DNA from: CAYTGR01 sp964437445
GTDB taxonomy: Bacteria > Chloroflexota > Anaerolineae > B4-G1 > SLSP01
Assembly: GCA_964437445.1 (NCBI GenBank)
Contig: CAYTGR010000059.1
Coordinates: 1 to 27,649 of the forward strand
DNA length: 27,649 nt
Direction of reading: 5' to 3'
Shown here: in pieces, positions 15,880 to 25,421 of the stretch
Layout of the letters: each line of letters begins with the position of its first letter
How positions within the stretch are numbered: the first letter of the stretch is position 1
Made by a program: the position numbers and the translations under genes
Notes under the pieces: generated by a model
The model's database searches: none
The model's input: only the letters and a program-made list of their open reading frames with translations
What the model was told of the DNA's origin: nothing

Positions 15880-18081
15880 TCAAGATGCTACGAGATCAAA
15901 ATAAACCTGCACACCCCAGCGCCAGGCCTCGGTCGTGCCGCCGGTGATGAAAAGCCGCCGATCCAATCCCGGCACTCTCGTGATGGGAGGCTGCACATCC
16001 AGTGTGACCTGCGCCTCGCGCTCTAACCTGAGCGCCAGTTCCACCAGCAACCCCTGCGTGAACGCCTCGCGGTCGGTGGTGGGGAGCGGGGCAAAATAGC
16101 GCCGGATGGGAGCGCCCTGCGCTAGCGCACGGGCCCACAGCTCGGCAAACTTGCGATTTTCCTTGAGATGGACAATTGCCTGGGTGTAGTGAGTTTCCCT
16201 GGCCTGATCCGACACCCCACGCGCCGACAGTCCTTCCAGCACGTAGACCGCCCGCACCAACCGCTCCTGGCGCAGCCAACCCCGAACCCGTTGCCAGAAC
16301 CCGGCCCGCGGCGGGGTTGCCGGAACCTGAAGGCGCTGTTGTAAAGCCTGAACGTGTGCAGCGTCGGCGGCCGCGGCGGGATGGTCAACCTCGCGCTCAA
16401 AATCCACGCAGCGCTGCATCCATTGGACAGCCTGCGCCAGAGCCCCTTGGCGCTCGTAAGCCAATCCCAGGTTCCAGCTGCCCAGTGCCTCAGAGAGACG
16501 ATCTCCCAACTCTTGAGCTATGGCCACCTGGCGTTGATGGCATTCCATCGCACGCGCAATCTCCCCCAGATCACTATAGACGTTCCCCAAATTGCCCCAA
16601 GCATTCGCCTCGCCCCGGCGGTCGTTAAGTGCTTGCCGCAACTCTCTATCCTGCTCATGGCACTCCAAGGCGCGCGGCAAGTCTCCCTGGAGTCGATACA
16701 CGATTCCCAGGTTACCCCACGCACCAGCAGCCGCGCGCGGCTGCTGGTCCTGCTGCGCCAGCGCCAGCGCCTCTTCCTGGCAGGCCATGGCGCGCAGCAA
16801 ATCGCCCTGCTCTTTGTAAGCGATCCCCAGATTGCCCAGGGCAGCGCCCTCACCTTGCCGATCTCCCAATTGCCGGGCCAACCGCAAAGCTTCGGCGAAC
16901 AGGGCCCTGGCTCGTGAGGGGTCCCCTTGTTCCAGGCTGACGTTGCCTGCGCCATTCAAGCTGGCGGCGGTCAAAGCAGTGACTCCCTCAGCCGTCGCGA
17001 TGCGTTGGCTTCGCTCGAAATAGGTCAGACCGCTGGCAGCCTTGCCGATATCCACATACGCCTGCCCTAAGGCGTAATACGACCAGCCCGCGGCGACACG
17101 CTCCTCCTGGCTCAACGCGGTGGCGTCAATGAGGAAAGGGGCAACCTGCCCGGTGACGGTCGCGCAAGCCGCCGTGAGCTCCGCAACGACGGTGTTCCAG
17201 CTATCGTAGCGCGCCGCCGGGTCCACCGCCAAGCAGCACTGCAATACCGCGGTGACGACCTCAGGTAAACCTGAGAGGGCCTGAGCTTTCTGAAGTGCAG
17301 TTCCACTCTGGTGCAATTCACGGCAAGTCCGACGATTTTTGGGGTAGCGTACCGGCATTTGTCCGCTCAACATCTCCAACAAGCTGCAACCCAAGGCATA
17401 CACATCTGCCCGCGCATCAAGAGTCCGGTTTTCCCATTGTTCAGGAGCCATATATTCTGGTGTGCCAACAGCCCCCTGCGTGAGTTGCGTAGCGTGGGGC
17501 GCATATTCCGCCCCGCCCGCCTCGTTGATTTGTTGACTCGTTGATTCAAGTACCGCAGCCAGGCCAAAATCTGTCACGCGCAGGCAGTTGACATTCGTGC
17601 CCGGCAGCTTGTCTGCCCCCACCAAGATGTTCTCCGGCTTGAGGTCGCGGTGGACGAAGCCGGGGAGGCGCTCCTTCGCATATTGCATCCCGCGGGCGAT
17701 TTGCAGCGCAAAGAGCAACGCAGTTTCCACCGGTAGCGGGTGGCCTGGGATCAACCAGGAGCGCAGCGAAGCATCGGGATAGCCTTGTGCTTTGGCAATC
17801 AGTTCCAGCACCAGGAAGACAGTGGGGTCTTCATAAAAAACTTGATAGCAGCGCACGATGTGCGGATGCGCGCCTAATGCCACCCAGGCGGCCCCCTCGC
17901 GCAGGAAGCGGTCGCGCGCGGTCCGGTCGGGCAGGTATTCTGGCTTGAAGGTCTTCAACGCCACCGAATAGTTGTCCTGGCGGTCCAGGCAAATGTAAAC
18001 GATACCCATCCCGCCTTGCAACGGTTGGCTCACTACTTCGTAACGACCAGCGATCAGCGCGCCAGGAACATAAAAGGACAT
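15880..18081 (-). CDS. TPR-containing Ser/Thr protein kinase 3 (divergent C-terminus)
   Basis: 733 residues; ATG at 18081 with GGAGGG upstream, 13 bp after kinase 4. Kinase domain ~10-300 with QGGMGIVYICLD, Lys43, HRDLKPENIL, VTDFGLAAVL and GTPEYMAPEQW, all intact. Its activation segment carries QQINEAGGAEY, encoded by GTTGA-type octamers (17521-17546). Six TPRs (~325-575) are more diverged from each other and from the other kinases. It lacks the IWAGERD tail and instead has ~140 residues (RVRGWLRQERLVRAVYVLEG to WRWGVQVYFDL) with no recognised family, perhaps a distinct effector or docking domain. It is the gene immediately before the caspase gene (62-bp gap), so this tail may link kinase signalling to the protease. 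That link is inference. Confidence 0.9.
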   Translation of the reverse strand: MSFYVPGALIAGRYEVVSQPLQGGMGIVYICLDRQDNYSVALKTFKPEYLPDRTARDRFLREGAAWVALGAHPHIVRCYQVFYEDPTVFLVLELIAKAQGYPDASLRSWLIPGHPLPVETALLFALQIARGMQYAKERLPGFVHRDLKPENILVGADKLPGTNVNCLRVTDFGLAAVLESTSQQINEAGGAEYAPHATQLTQGAVGTPEYMAPEQWENRTLDARADVYALGCSLLEMLSGQMPVRYPKNRRTCRELHQSGTALQKAQALSGLPEVVTAVLQCCLAVDPAARYDSWNTVVAELTAACATVTGQVAPFLIDATALSQEERVAAGWSYYALGQAYVDIGKAASGLTYFERSQRIATAEGVTALTAASLNGAGNVSLEQGDPSRARALFAEALRLARQLGDRQGEGAALGNLGIAYKEQGDLLRAMACQEEALALAQQDQQPRAAAGAWGNLGIVYRLQGDLPRALECHEQDRELRQALNDRRGEANAWGNLGNVYSDLGEIARAMECHQRQVAIAQELGDRLSEALGSWNLGLAYERQGALAQAVQWMQRCVDFEREVDHPAAAADAAHVQALQQRLQVPATPPRAGFWQRVRGWLRQERLVRAVYVLEGLSARGVSDQARETHYTQAIVHLKENRKFAELWARALAQGAPIRRYFAPLPTTDREAFTQGLLVELALRLEREAQVTLDVQPPITRVPGLDRRLFITGGTTEAWRWGVQVYFDLVAS

Positions 18082-18094
18082 TGGTTACCCTCCA

Positions 18095-20449
18095 CTATCC
18101 CTGCAATTGCCGCAAGATCTCACGCACAATAAGCGCGTCACTCTCATCCAGCCCGCTGGTAAGGGCCGCCTCATCCCACTCCCCGGCCCAGATCCGTTGG
18201 ATGGGCTCCACGATCTGCCAACCCTCCTGCGTCAGCCGCGCGAACTCCACCTCCACCGCCGCGCGGGCCTGCCGATCCCCCCGCGCCCCGGCCACCACTG
18301 CCACGATGCCTTCGGCAAACTGCTGGAGGATTTGCGCGGGGGTTGGCCCGCCGCCCTGCAACTGCGCCACGAGCTGCTGCGCGCGCTGGGCATTGGGGTG
18401 GCCAACTTGCAGCCAGATCCGTGCCGCTTCCTGCGCTAGTGGCAGAGTATGGGCCAAGTCGCCCTGTTGGGCATAAAGCAGCGCCATGTTAAAGGATGCA
18501 TTTGCTACAGCATCTATATCGTCAACCTCACTGGCGATCGCCAACGCCTGCTCGTAAAATCCAATCGCGCGCCGCGCGTCACCCAGATCAATGTAAACAT
18601 TCCCCAGATTGCTAAGGGCTATCCTCTCCCCGCGCCGGTCGCCGATCGCGCGCCGAATCACCAACGCCTGCTCGAAATATCCGATTGCACGCCACGCTGC
18701 CCCCAGCTCAGCGTAGGCAATTCCCAGATTGCTCAAGGCGTTCCCTTCCCCCCGTCGGTCACCGATCTCGCGGGCAATCTCAAGCCGTTGCTCGTAATAC
18801 CCAATGGCACGGTGCATGTCGCCCAGGCTCAAGTATGCATTCCCTAAGCTGCCCAGTGCATTTCCCTCCCCGTGCCGGTCGCCGATCGCGCAGTTTACCG
18901 CCAACGCCTGCTCGTGATAGCCGATAGCACGCTGCACATCGCCCAGTTCGCGATAGGCATTCCCCAGATTGTCCAGCACTGCCCCCTCTCCGTGCCGGTC
19001 GCCAATCGCGCGGGCTATCGCTAGCGCTTGCTCGTAATAGCCAAGGACGCGCCGTGCGTCACCCAAAGCTGCATACGCTAGCCCCAGATTACCCAACGCC
19101 CTGCCTTCCCCACGCCGATCACCGATATCGCGCGCAATCGCCAAGTGTTGCTCGTAATAGCCAATGGCGTGGCGCAGGTCGCCCAAGCGCAAAGAAGCAT
19201 TCCCAAGGTCACCCAGAATTGTACCTTCCCCATGCCGATCACCGATCGCACGCCGAATCGCCAACGCCTGCTCGTAAAACCCGATGGCGCGTTCCGCGTC
19301 CCCCATGGCCACGTAAGCATTCCCCAAATTGCACAGGGCCGCACCCTCCAACGCCGGCTCTTGCTCAGCGCGCCCGGCTGCCGCTGCTCGCTCAAGATAA
19401 TCGCGAGCCACCTCCGCCTTGCCTATATCCTGGTACGACCAGCCCAGCGCATTGTACGACCAGCCCGCTGCCACGCGCTCAGCGTGACTGAGAACCGCAG
19501 CGGTAGGGGTTTCCGGTGCAGAGTGACCAGTAAAGGTAGCGAGAGCCGTTCCAAGGTCAGCTTCTGCTGTGGCCCATTGCTGGTAGCGCGCACTTGGTTC
19601 CAGCGTCAGGCAGCGGGTCACGAGCTCGCGCACGGCAACGGGCACGTTGCTTGATAAGGGTTGGATCTCACCCGCACAGTGGGCGCGTTGCAGCGTCTTG
19701 AGACTCGCCCCCTGTACTGCGTGTTGTCCGCTGATCATTTCATAGAGAATGCAGCCCAGCGCGTAGACATCCGTATACACCCCTACCGCTTCGCCGCGCC
19801 ACTGTTCGGGAGCCATGTAAAGCGGTGTGCCGACGATACCGTGGGTCAATTGCGTGTTGCGTAGTGCGTGTTCCGTATCAGGGGTAGGCCCTGGCCGACC
19901 ACTAGCTGCCAACACGGCCACCAACCCGAAATCGGTCACGCGCAGGCGATGGACACTCCAACCGGGCAGGCTGTCCGCGCCCACCAGCACATTCTCCGGC
20001 TTGAGGTCGCGGTGGACGAAGCCGGGAATACACTCGGTAGTGTGCTGCATCCCCCGCGCAATTTGCAGCGCAAACAAGAGCGCGGTTTCCACCGGCAACG
20101 GCCGGTCGGGGATCAGCCAAGCACGCAGCGAGGCGTCGGGATAGTCTTGCTCTTTGGCAATCAGTTCCAACACCAGGTAGACTTCGGTGCCGTCGCCGAT
20201 GCGCTCCACCCCGTAGCAACACACGACGTGCGGATGCACGCCCAACTCCACCCAGGCCGTCCCTTCACGCAGGAAGCGGTCGCGCGCGGCCCGGTCGGGC
20301 AGGTACTCTGGCTTGAAGGTCTTGAGCGCCACCAGGCGGTTGTCCTGATGATCCAGGCAAATGTAAACGATACCCATTCCGCCTATCAGCGGCTGGCTCG
20401 CTACTTCATAACGACCACTAATCAGTGTACCAGGGGCATAAAAGGGCAT
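18095..20449 (-). CDS. TPR-containing Ser/Thr protein kinase 4
   Basis: 784 residues from ATG at 20449 (GAGGAC 8 nt upstream). An in-frame TTG at 20479 overlapping the previous stop is less likely, because MPFYAPGTLISGRY matches the N-termini of kinases 1 and 3. Kinase motifs complete: IGGMGIVYICLD, Lys43, HRDLKPENVL, VTDFGL, GTPLYMAPEQW. Nine 40-residue TPRs follow with a 120-bp DNA period, then the tail IQRIWAGEWDEAALTSGLDE and ALIVREILRQLQG. A 59-bp stretch (19607-19665) is identical to kinase 1 (9220-9278) although kinases 2 and 3 lie between them and differ there, a sign of gene conversion. It is the first kinase after the ATPase/nuclease-like trio, 26 bp from its end, so it appears translationally tied to that trio. 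Confidence 0.92.
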   Translation of the reverse strand: MPFYAPGTLISGRYEVASQPLIGGMGIVYICLDHQDNRLVALKTFKPEYLPDRAARDRFLREGTAWVELGVHPHVVCCYGVERIGDGTEVYLVLELIAKEQDYPDASLRAWLIPDRPLPVETALLFALQIARGMQHTTECIPGFVHRDLKPENVLVGADSLPGWSVHRLRVTDFGLVAVLAASGRPGPTPDTEHALRNTQLTHGIVGTPLYMAPEQWRGEAVGVYTDVYALGCILYEMISGQHAVQGASLKTLQRAHCAGEIQPLSSNVPVAVRELVTRCLTLEPSARYQQWATAEADLGTALATFTGHSAPETPTAAVLSHAERVAAGWSYNALGWSYQDIGKAEVARDYLERAAAAGRAEQEPALEGAALCNLGNAYVAMGDAERAIGFYEQALAIRRAIGDRHGEGTILGDLGNASLRLGDLRHAIGYYEQHLAIARDIGDRRGEGRALGNLGLAYAALGDARRVLGYYEQALAIARAIGDRHGEGAVLDNLGNAYRELGDVQRAIGYHEQALAVNCAIGDRHGEGNALGSLGNAYLSLGDMHRAIGYYEQRLEIAREIGDRRGEGNALSNLGIAYAELGAAWRAIGYFEQALVIRRAIGDRRGERIALSNLGNVYIDLGDARRAIGFYEQALAIASEVDDIDAVANASFNMALLYAQQGDLAHTLPLAQEAARIWLQVGHPNAQRAQQLVAQLQGGGPTPAQILQQFAEGIVAVVAGARGDRQARAAVEVEFARLTQEGWQIVEPIQRIWAGEWDEAALTSGLDESDALIVREILRQLQG

Positions 20450-20475
20450 CAGGTTGTCCTCAAGATAATGGTAGG

Positions 20476-23400
20476 TCAAAGATCAGAAGCTGTGAATTGC
20501 TCCACAATCTCCGCCCGCCCCTTGAGCCGCAGCCGCCGCCCTTCTGGTCCCAGACAGAAGAGAGGTGCGTCGTCAGGGAAGTGCAAGCGCGTTGCAGTTT
20601 CGTTCAATAGCGCTGTGTTGTTAGCGGCAAGTGCAACGACGTCATCTTCTTTATACTGATGAACATAGACAATGCCGTCCACTTCCAGTGCCCAATCCCC
20701 GCTGCCCAATCGTCGGCGGAGATCGTCCCAGGCGGGAGACTGGATATCCAATAGGGATAGCAGGGTTTTTTGCCAGTAGTCTTTGTCAAGCCGCTCCTGG
20801 CGTGGATCAAACAGGCTGCGCAGGGTGGTGACAGCAGTGCGCATTTGCCCATTGTCGCCAAATTCATCTTCGACGAACCCACCCCCAACGCTCTGCTTGT
20901 ACCACTTACTTTCCACGGCCACCAACCGCAAGACGCCGGGCGTTGGAGTATGCAGCACTAACAGATCAGCGCGCCGCCCACGCTGGGTGCGCCGACCAAA
21001 CCAGCCCTGGTAATCGTCCAGCGGAAGAAGATGATCTTGACCCGGCACCAGTTCACCCTCAGCGATTAAGAAACGATAGGTGGCGTACAATCCGAGCAAC
21101 TCTTGAGCCAGGCTGCCCCCGCCGAGCGTCTTGAGCAGCAGGCCGCCGGCGAACTGGCGCAGAGTTTTGAGCATCTCAGCCGCCACGCGCTGCGCGTCTA
21201 TTTCCTCAGAGGAAAAGAACTGGTGCAGCACCTGGGCCAGTTGCCACGCTACCGCCTTGGTGCGTTGCGACGAGATCGCCATGCGGTAGCCGCCTGGCAG
21301 GTTGGAATAGTAGTCAATCAGGCACACGTCGGCCGGTGATAGCGTTTCAAACAGCGTCTTGTCCAACGTGCGGTCGAAGAGCAGAACCCAGTCGGCATGG
21401 GTGTGCAGCTGTTGCAGGCGCGCAACCTCCCAATGCACCCGCTCGAAGTACACGCCATTGTTGAAGGCGCCATGATACCGGCTCGCCATCAGGCAGTCAT
21501 ACAGGATCCGCAGGTATTCTAGGCGGTTGCCGCTGAACGGCACGTAGACCAGATCGCGCGTTTGTCCTTGCTCCGTTGTGTTGACTGGCCCGGTATGGTA
21601 AGGGGGCGCCGCAATGTCCACCTGACACAGTTCTTCCCGCGACGTTGGGCTATCGTCTCCGGCTAAACGATCAAAATTCACCCAGTGGGGATTCTTGTTG
21701 ATCTGTCCCACAATCTCCCCAAAGCCGAATTCATCCACTCCAAATGCATCTACCAACAATGCAATGTGGACCGCGGATGGGGGTTCCGTAACGGGCAAAT
21801 CCACCGCCAGCCTGGCTGATGGGGCAGTGGATTCCAGCTGACCTTTGGCATACTCAACCCGGGGGAAGAAACTTTCGTGATGCTCCTGGGTCAACAGATC
21901 CACCGTGTCTTCGCTGGTTCCTAGCAGCTGCCGGTCAAAGATAGTCACTATGCCAGTGGACTCCACCATGGCGCGCACGCGGTAGGCCGCTTCGGGGTGC
22001 ACATCCGATTGCTGCTCTAACAGCCGATAGATATCATCCCCCGCATCGGCGGGGCGGAAGGCCAGATGGAAACGGGCGAGGCTGAAGGGCCACATCGTAC
22101 CGAATTGCTCCAACTTCTGCCGGGCGCGATAGACCGGGGGGCGCACGCGCTGCCGCCGCTCTTCGGGCGCAAAGAGCGCCACAAAGGTCCCCTCGCCAGC
22201 TGCCTCCAACAGCCGCTTTTGCCCGTCAAACACAACGCGTGGGCGATCCACCGGCCTCAACTGATCGGACAGCACACCCGGTTCAAAGACGAGCGGCCGG
22301 CTCTCCCGCGCCGCCTGGCTCAGCCACGCCTCAATCTGCCGAAAGACTTCTCGGTACCAGGCCAGGCGCAGGGGATGGAAGGGGAAAATGACGGTCTGGC
22401 CGTCAGAGAATTGCGCGGTACCCAGGCGCAGCAAGCCATCCACAGCAGCGCGCCATTCCATCTGCTTTTGCGCCAGGCGAGTGTCGCGCCAGGGCAGGGT
22501 CGCCACAGTCAGCCAGGCGTCCAGGAAACCGTCAAACAAGTCGCGGTGCGCGAAGTAGAGCAGGTCAAAGATGGCATAGATCGGGTTGTTGGGTTCCCGG
22601 TTTTCGGGTTCCCCTGCTTGGGCTGCGTACTCTTGCTCATCGGTTAACTCACGCTTCCAATCGGGATCCACGACATCCCGCAGGGCCGCAACCCGGTCAC
22701 GGAGCGTGCGCCACTGGGGCGCATAATTCGGGTTGAGCTGTTCAGCTTGGTCCCAATAGGTTTGATTCGGCCAGTCCTCTGCATACGACTCTAGCCAGTG
22801 CGGCAGCATCCCCAGCGTGAAGCGAAAGTCCCGGTCGGATGACCGGCGGATGGCATATTGCAGCTCGCCCGCTCCCGACACCCCCGGCATACTTAGCACA
22901 CGCGCGGCTTCGGCGGTCAAGGCAATGTGCAGACGGTTGTCATCCCCGATCTCGAGGGTGGCGCAGGCGTCGCCGTCGTTGTCGGTGCGGCATAGTTTCA
23001 ACTGACGGGGGAAAGGCTGTTCCTGCCGCGCCAGCCGCAACAGCCCTTCCAGGCAGAATCCCACCCGGCGCAGTTCAGTTTCCGGGTCAGATGCCGGCGA
23101 TTCATCATCCATATCCTGGGGCGCGAGTTTGGCTAACTCACGCTGGAGCGTTTCGGGTAATGACGGCAGTTCTTGTATCAACTTTGCCAAGTTGAAAGCG
23201 CTGATATAACCGAATTCCCCTGCTTTCACCGCGCGCACCAGCTCCTCGGCTCGGTCGCGGGGGTAATCGGCGGCCATGATACGTTCTACCAGCCGGGTGG
23301 GCGGGTTGAGGACGCTAAGCGCCTCGTTGAGTGTGACCCGAGCCAGCACGTCGGTGCGTCGGGCAGGGTCAGTTTCCACCTCACGCAGCAACGCCACCCG

Positions 23401-24027
23401 TGTACCGATGACCTCGCGGCCCGCTTTAGTGTTTACTCCTTTGTCCAGGAAATCGCGCCAGCGTAGCACCGCGGCCTGGTGGTTGTTCCGCAACTGCGCG
23501 CCCCACTGCCGCAGCGGTAGTCCCAGGCGCAAATTTGGGTCGCAGAAGAGGCCCAGCCGGGGCAGAGAGCCCCCAATGGCGGACTTGCCAGCCAACAGAA
23601 ATTCGGCCAGGCGATGCACCGAGGGGTAGACCAGCTCCAGCAAGATAGCCAGACGGTCGCGCTCCTCGTGGGAGTACGATTCCGGCAGACCCGGCAGCAG
23701 ATTCTCTGGTGCCAGGCGAGCGACCAGTTCCTTGGCGATTTCGTCCTCGGTGAACAAGCGGAAGGCGTTGAGGGATTCCCGCTCCCGCACCTCGTCCCGG
23801 TAAAAGACAACCAGGACAGCGATGGTGGGGTCATTGCGTGCGCCGACCACGTCTGCACCGGTCTGGGTCACGCACACAGTCCATTCGGGGCGTTCCGTGG
23901 TAGCTCGCCGGCAAAAATCATCGTACAGGTCAGAAACCCCTTTGAACAGCACCCGCTTGGGAATATCCGGCGTCTTTTCAACCAGTTCCTGCAACAATGT
24001 GACCAACAGGGTATTGACGTCTGTCAT
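20476..24027 (-). CDS. Large DptH-like protein with C-terminal PD-(D/E)XK-like motif, no P-loop seen
   Basis: 1183 residues; ATG at 24027 with GGAGGT 7 nt upstream (a GTG at 24042 overlaps the previous stop but has no ribosome site). The N-terminal half is helical and unassigned. In the second half, ADWVLLFDRTLDKTLFE and LIDYYSNLPGGYRMAISSQR resemble the region before the helicase part of DNA phosphorothioate-dependent restriction protein DptH. Residues ~1018-1041 read RADLLVL, about 15 residues, then VAVESKWYK: the D...ExK spacing of PD-(D/E)XK nucleases. I see no Walker A, so the HerA-like ATPase part of DptH appears absent. Third gene of the trio and operon, 16 bp after the 455-aa gene. 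The family link rests on motif memory; an unrelated defence nuclease is possible. Confidence 0.5.
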   Translation of the reverse strand: MTDVNTLLVTLLQELVEKTPDIPKRVLFKGVSDLYDDFCRRATTERPEWTVCVTQTGADVVGARNDPTIAVLVVFYRDEVRERESLNAFRLFTEDEIAKELVARLAPENLLPGLPESYSHEERDRLAILLELVYPSVHRLAEFLLAGKSAIGGSLPRLGLFCDPNLRLGLPLRQWGAQLRNNHQAAVLRWRDFLDKGVNTKAGREVIGTRVALLREVETDPARRTDVLARVTLNEALSVLNPPTRLVERIMAADYPRDRAEELVRAVKAGEFGYISAFNLAKLIQELPSLPETLQRELAKLAPQDMDDESPASDPETELRRVGFCLEGLLRLARQEQPFPRQLKLCRTDNDGDACATLEIGDDNRLHIALTAEAARVLSMPGVSGAGELQYAIRRSSDRDFRFTLGMLPHWLESYAEDWPNQTYWDQAEQLNPNYAPQWRTLRDRVAALRDVVDPDWKRELTDEQEYAAQAGEPENREPNNPIYAIFDLLYFAHRDLFDGFLDAWLTVATLPWRDTRLAQKQMEWRAAVDGLLRLGTAQFSDGQTVIFPFHPLRLAWYREVFRQIEAWLSQAARESRPLVFEPGVLSDQLRPVDRPRVVFDGQKRLLEAAGEGTFVALFAPEERRQRVRPPVYRARQKLEQFGTMWPFSLARFHLAFRPADAGDDIYRLLEQQSDVHPEAAYRVRAMVESTGIVTIFDRQLLGTSEDTVDLLTQEHHESFFPRVEYAKGQLESTAPSARLAVDLPVTEPPSAVHIALLVDAFGVDEFGFGEIVGQINKNPHWVNFDRLAGDDSPTSREELCQVDIAAPPYHTGPVNTTEQGQTRDLVYVPFSGNRLEYLRILYDCLMASRYHGAFNNGVYFERVHWEVARLQQLHTHADWVLLFDRTLDKTLFETLSPADVCLIDYYSNLPGGYRMAISSQRTKAVAWQLAQVLHQFFSSEEIDAQRVAAEMLKTLRQFAGGLLLKTLGGGSLAQELLGLYATYRFLIAEGELVPGQDHLLPLDDYQGWFGRRTQRGRRADLLVLHTPTPGVLRLVAVESKWYKQSVGGGFVEDEFGDNGQMRTAVTTLRSLFDPRQERLDKDYWQKTLLSLLDIQSPAWDDLRRRLGSGDWALEVDGIVYVHQYKEDDVVALAANNTALLNETATRLHFPDDAPLFCLGPEGRRLRLKGRAEIVEQFTASDL

Positions 24028-24042
24028 CGCTCTTACCTCCAC

Positions 24043-25410
24043 TCAGTCCTGGAGAATCACCCAGGGGAAATCATCGGAGTTCTTGTGCAGGCGGCCACGC
24101 TCGGCCAGAATTTCGGTGAAGCGGCGCTGATTAGCTTCGTTCAGGGCTTCGGGGTTGCCCAATCCCCGGAAGGTGCCACGGTAGATGTCTTCCCAGGTGG
24201 CGTCAATGAGCAGCGCCAGGCCGTACCGCTCGCGCCAGTCGCGCAACAAGTCCACCACCAACATCCGGTCAGTTTGCAAGCGCGGGCGGCTGACCAGCAG
24301 CAGCGTTTCCACCAGTTCGGGGGCCAACCAATAATAGTGCCACGTGCTATAGCGGCTGCGCGAGTTGGCTATGCCCGCTTTCTTGGTCAGGTTGAGCTGC
24401 GCTGCATGCAATTGCCGCAAGAAGCGGCTGGCGGCCCCGCTGTGCCGCCAATAGTAGTGATAGGCAATGTTGCAGAGAGTGGTATGCTCCTTGCGCAATT
24501 CAGCATACCGGACCACATCTTGGGGCACAATGTTGGCATTGTAGTGAAAAATGCGCTGCGTCAATTCGCGGGCGATCACCACATCCACCGGGTCGGCGTC
24601 CCCTCCCTCCTCAGCCACGGCTTCCTGGTAGAAGTCCTCAAAGTGGTGCTGCAATGCACGTTCCAGGTACGCCCGGTGCGTCTCAATGACCTCGTGCGCC
24701 AGAGTGCGCACGCCCTCGTGGGAATCGGCAGCCGGGGCGATGTAAATGGGAAGCGTGAAGTCCACGCCGGCCTGGGTCAGGAAAAAGCGTGCCAGAGTCA
24801 ACGCCAGCAGTCGCCCGGCATGCTCTATGAAATTCTGCACGCCACTGGCAGTCTCAGCCAGCGCCAGTAAGTCTGCGCGGGCACAGGCGAGGATGGCAGC
24901 GGACTCTGCCGTCAACCCAGAATCTGTAGCAGAAACGTCGGGGATCTCCACCGCCGGCGTCCCAGCGCCTGGTGCCTGCCATTCGAGCAGGTCGTAGAGA
25001 GCTCTCTCGAAGGGCGGCAAATGCCCCCACAACGCTTCTATCAGGCGTTGGCGCTCATCAGCCCCGAAGCCGCGCACCAGGGCCAGAATAAACCCATCGG
25101 CGCGCGCCTCCTCACCGTTGAGGGCGCGGGCCAGCAATGGGTGTAGTGGGTAGAACGAGACGCCGCGTGCGCGGCGGCCCAATGTGACAAAGTCGCGCAG
25201 CCAGCTGGCAAATTCCCCCTTGGCCCTGCCGGTCAACTGCGTCAATTGACCGGTCTCCACGGCTCTGAACAGCTCATTCGCAGCGGCGGGCAACCGAGCC
25301 TCAACTGGATAGCACAACCGTGCGATAAACAGGCGAGCCAGGTCGGCCGGATCGGACATTTCGCGGCGCGCACGATAGTGGGCTGCAAACTTCTCAGAAA
25401 CAGTGGTCAT
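24043..25410 (-). CDS. 455-aa helical protein of the ATPase trio (DptG-like by position)
   Basis: ATG at 25410 behind AGGAGG, 12 bp after the ATPase gene. I do not recognise a motif with confidence. Visible: a helical N-terminal half (LARLFIARLCYPVEARLP, then LPPFERALYDLLEWQ), an acidic stretch around residue 270 (VAEEGGDADP), a Tyr/His-rich part (CNIAYHYYWRHSG, YSTWHYYWLAPELVETLLL), and a C-terminal segment with a winged-helix look (NEANQRRFTEILAERGRLHK). Size and position between an NTPase and a large nuclease-like protein match DptG in the DptF-DptG-DptH operon. No catalytic site is evident; a structural or bridging subunit is the simplest reading. Confidence 0.55.
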   Translation of the reverse strand: MTTVSEKFAAHYRARREMSDPADLARLFIARLCYPVEARLPAAANELFRAVETGQLTQLTGRAKGEFASWLRDFVTLGRRARGVSFYPLHPLLARALNGEEARADGFILALVRGFGADERQRLIEALWGHLPPFERALYDLLEWQAPGAGTPAVEIPDVSATDSGLTAESAAILACARADLLALAETASGVQNFIEHAGRLLALTLARFFLTQAGVDFTLPIYIAPAADSHEGVRTLAHEVIETHRAYLERALQHHFEDFYQEAVAEEGGDADPVDVVIARELTQRIFHYNANIVPQDVVRYAELRKEHTTLCNIAYHYYWRHSGAASRFLRQLHAAQLNLTKKAGIANSRSRYSTWHYYWLAPELVETLLLVSRPRLQTDRMLVVDLLRDWRERYGLALLIDATWEDIYRGTFRGLGNPEALNEANQRRFTEILAERGRLHKNSDDFPWVILQD

Positions 25411-25421
25411 GGTAGCTCCTC

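Noticed and set aside
14975..15904. Plus-strand open frame of ~309 codons opposite the caspase gene
   Set aside because: Shadow of the caspase gene, which has catalytic motifs and a ribosome site on the other strand.
7672..20449. Pseudokinase status because the Gly loop is IGGMG or QGGMG rather than GxGGMG
   Set aside because: The VALK Lys, HRD Asp, DFG and APE are all intact in the four kinases, so activity is the simpler reading.
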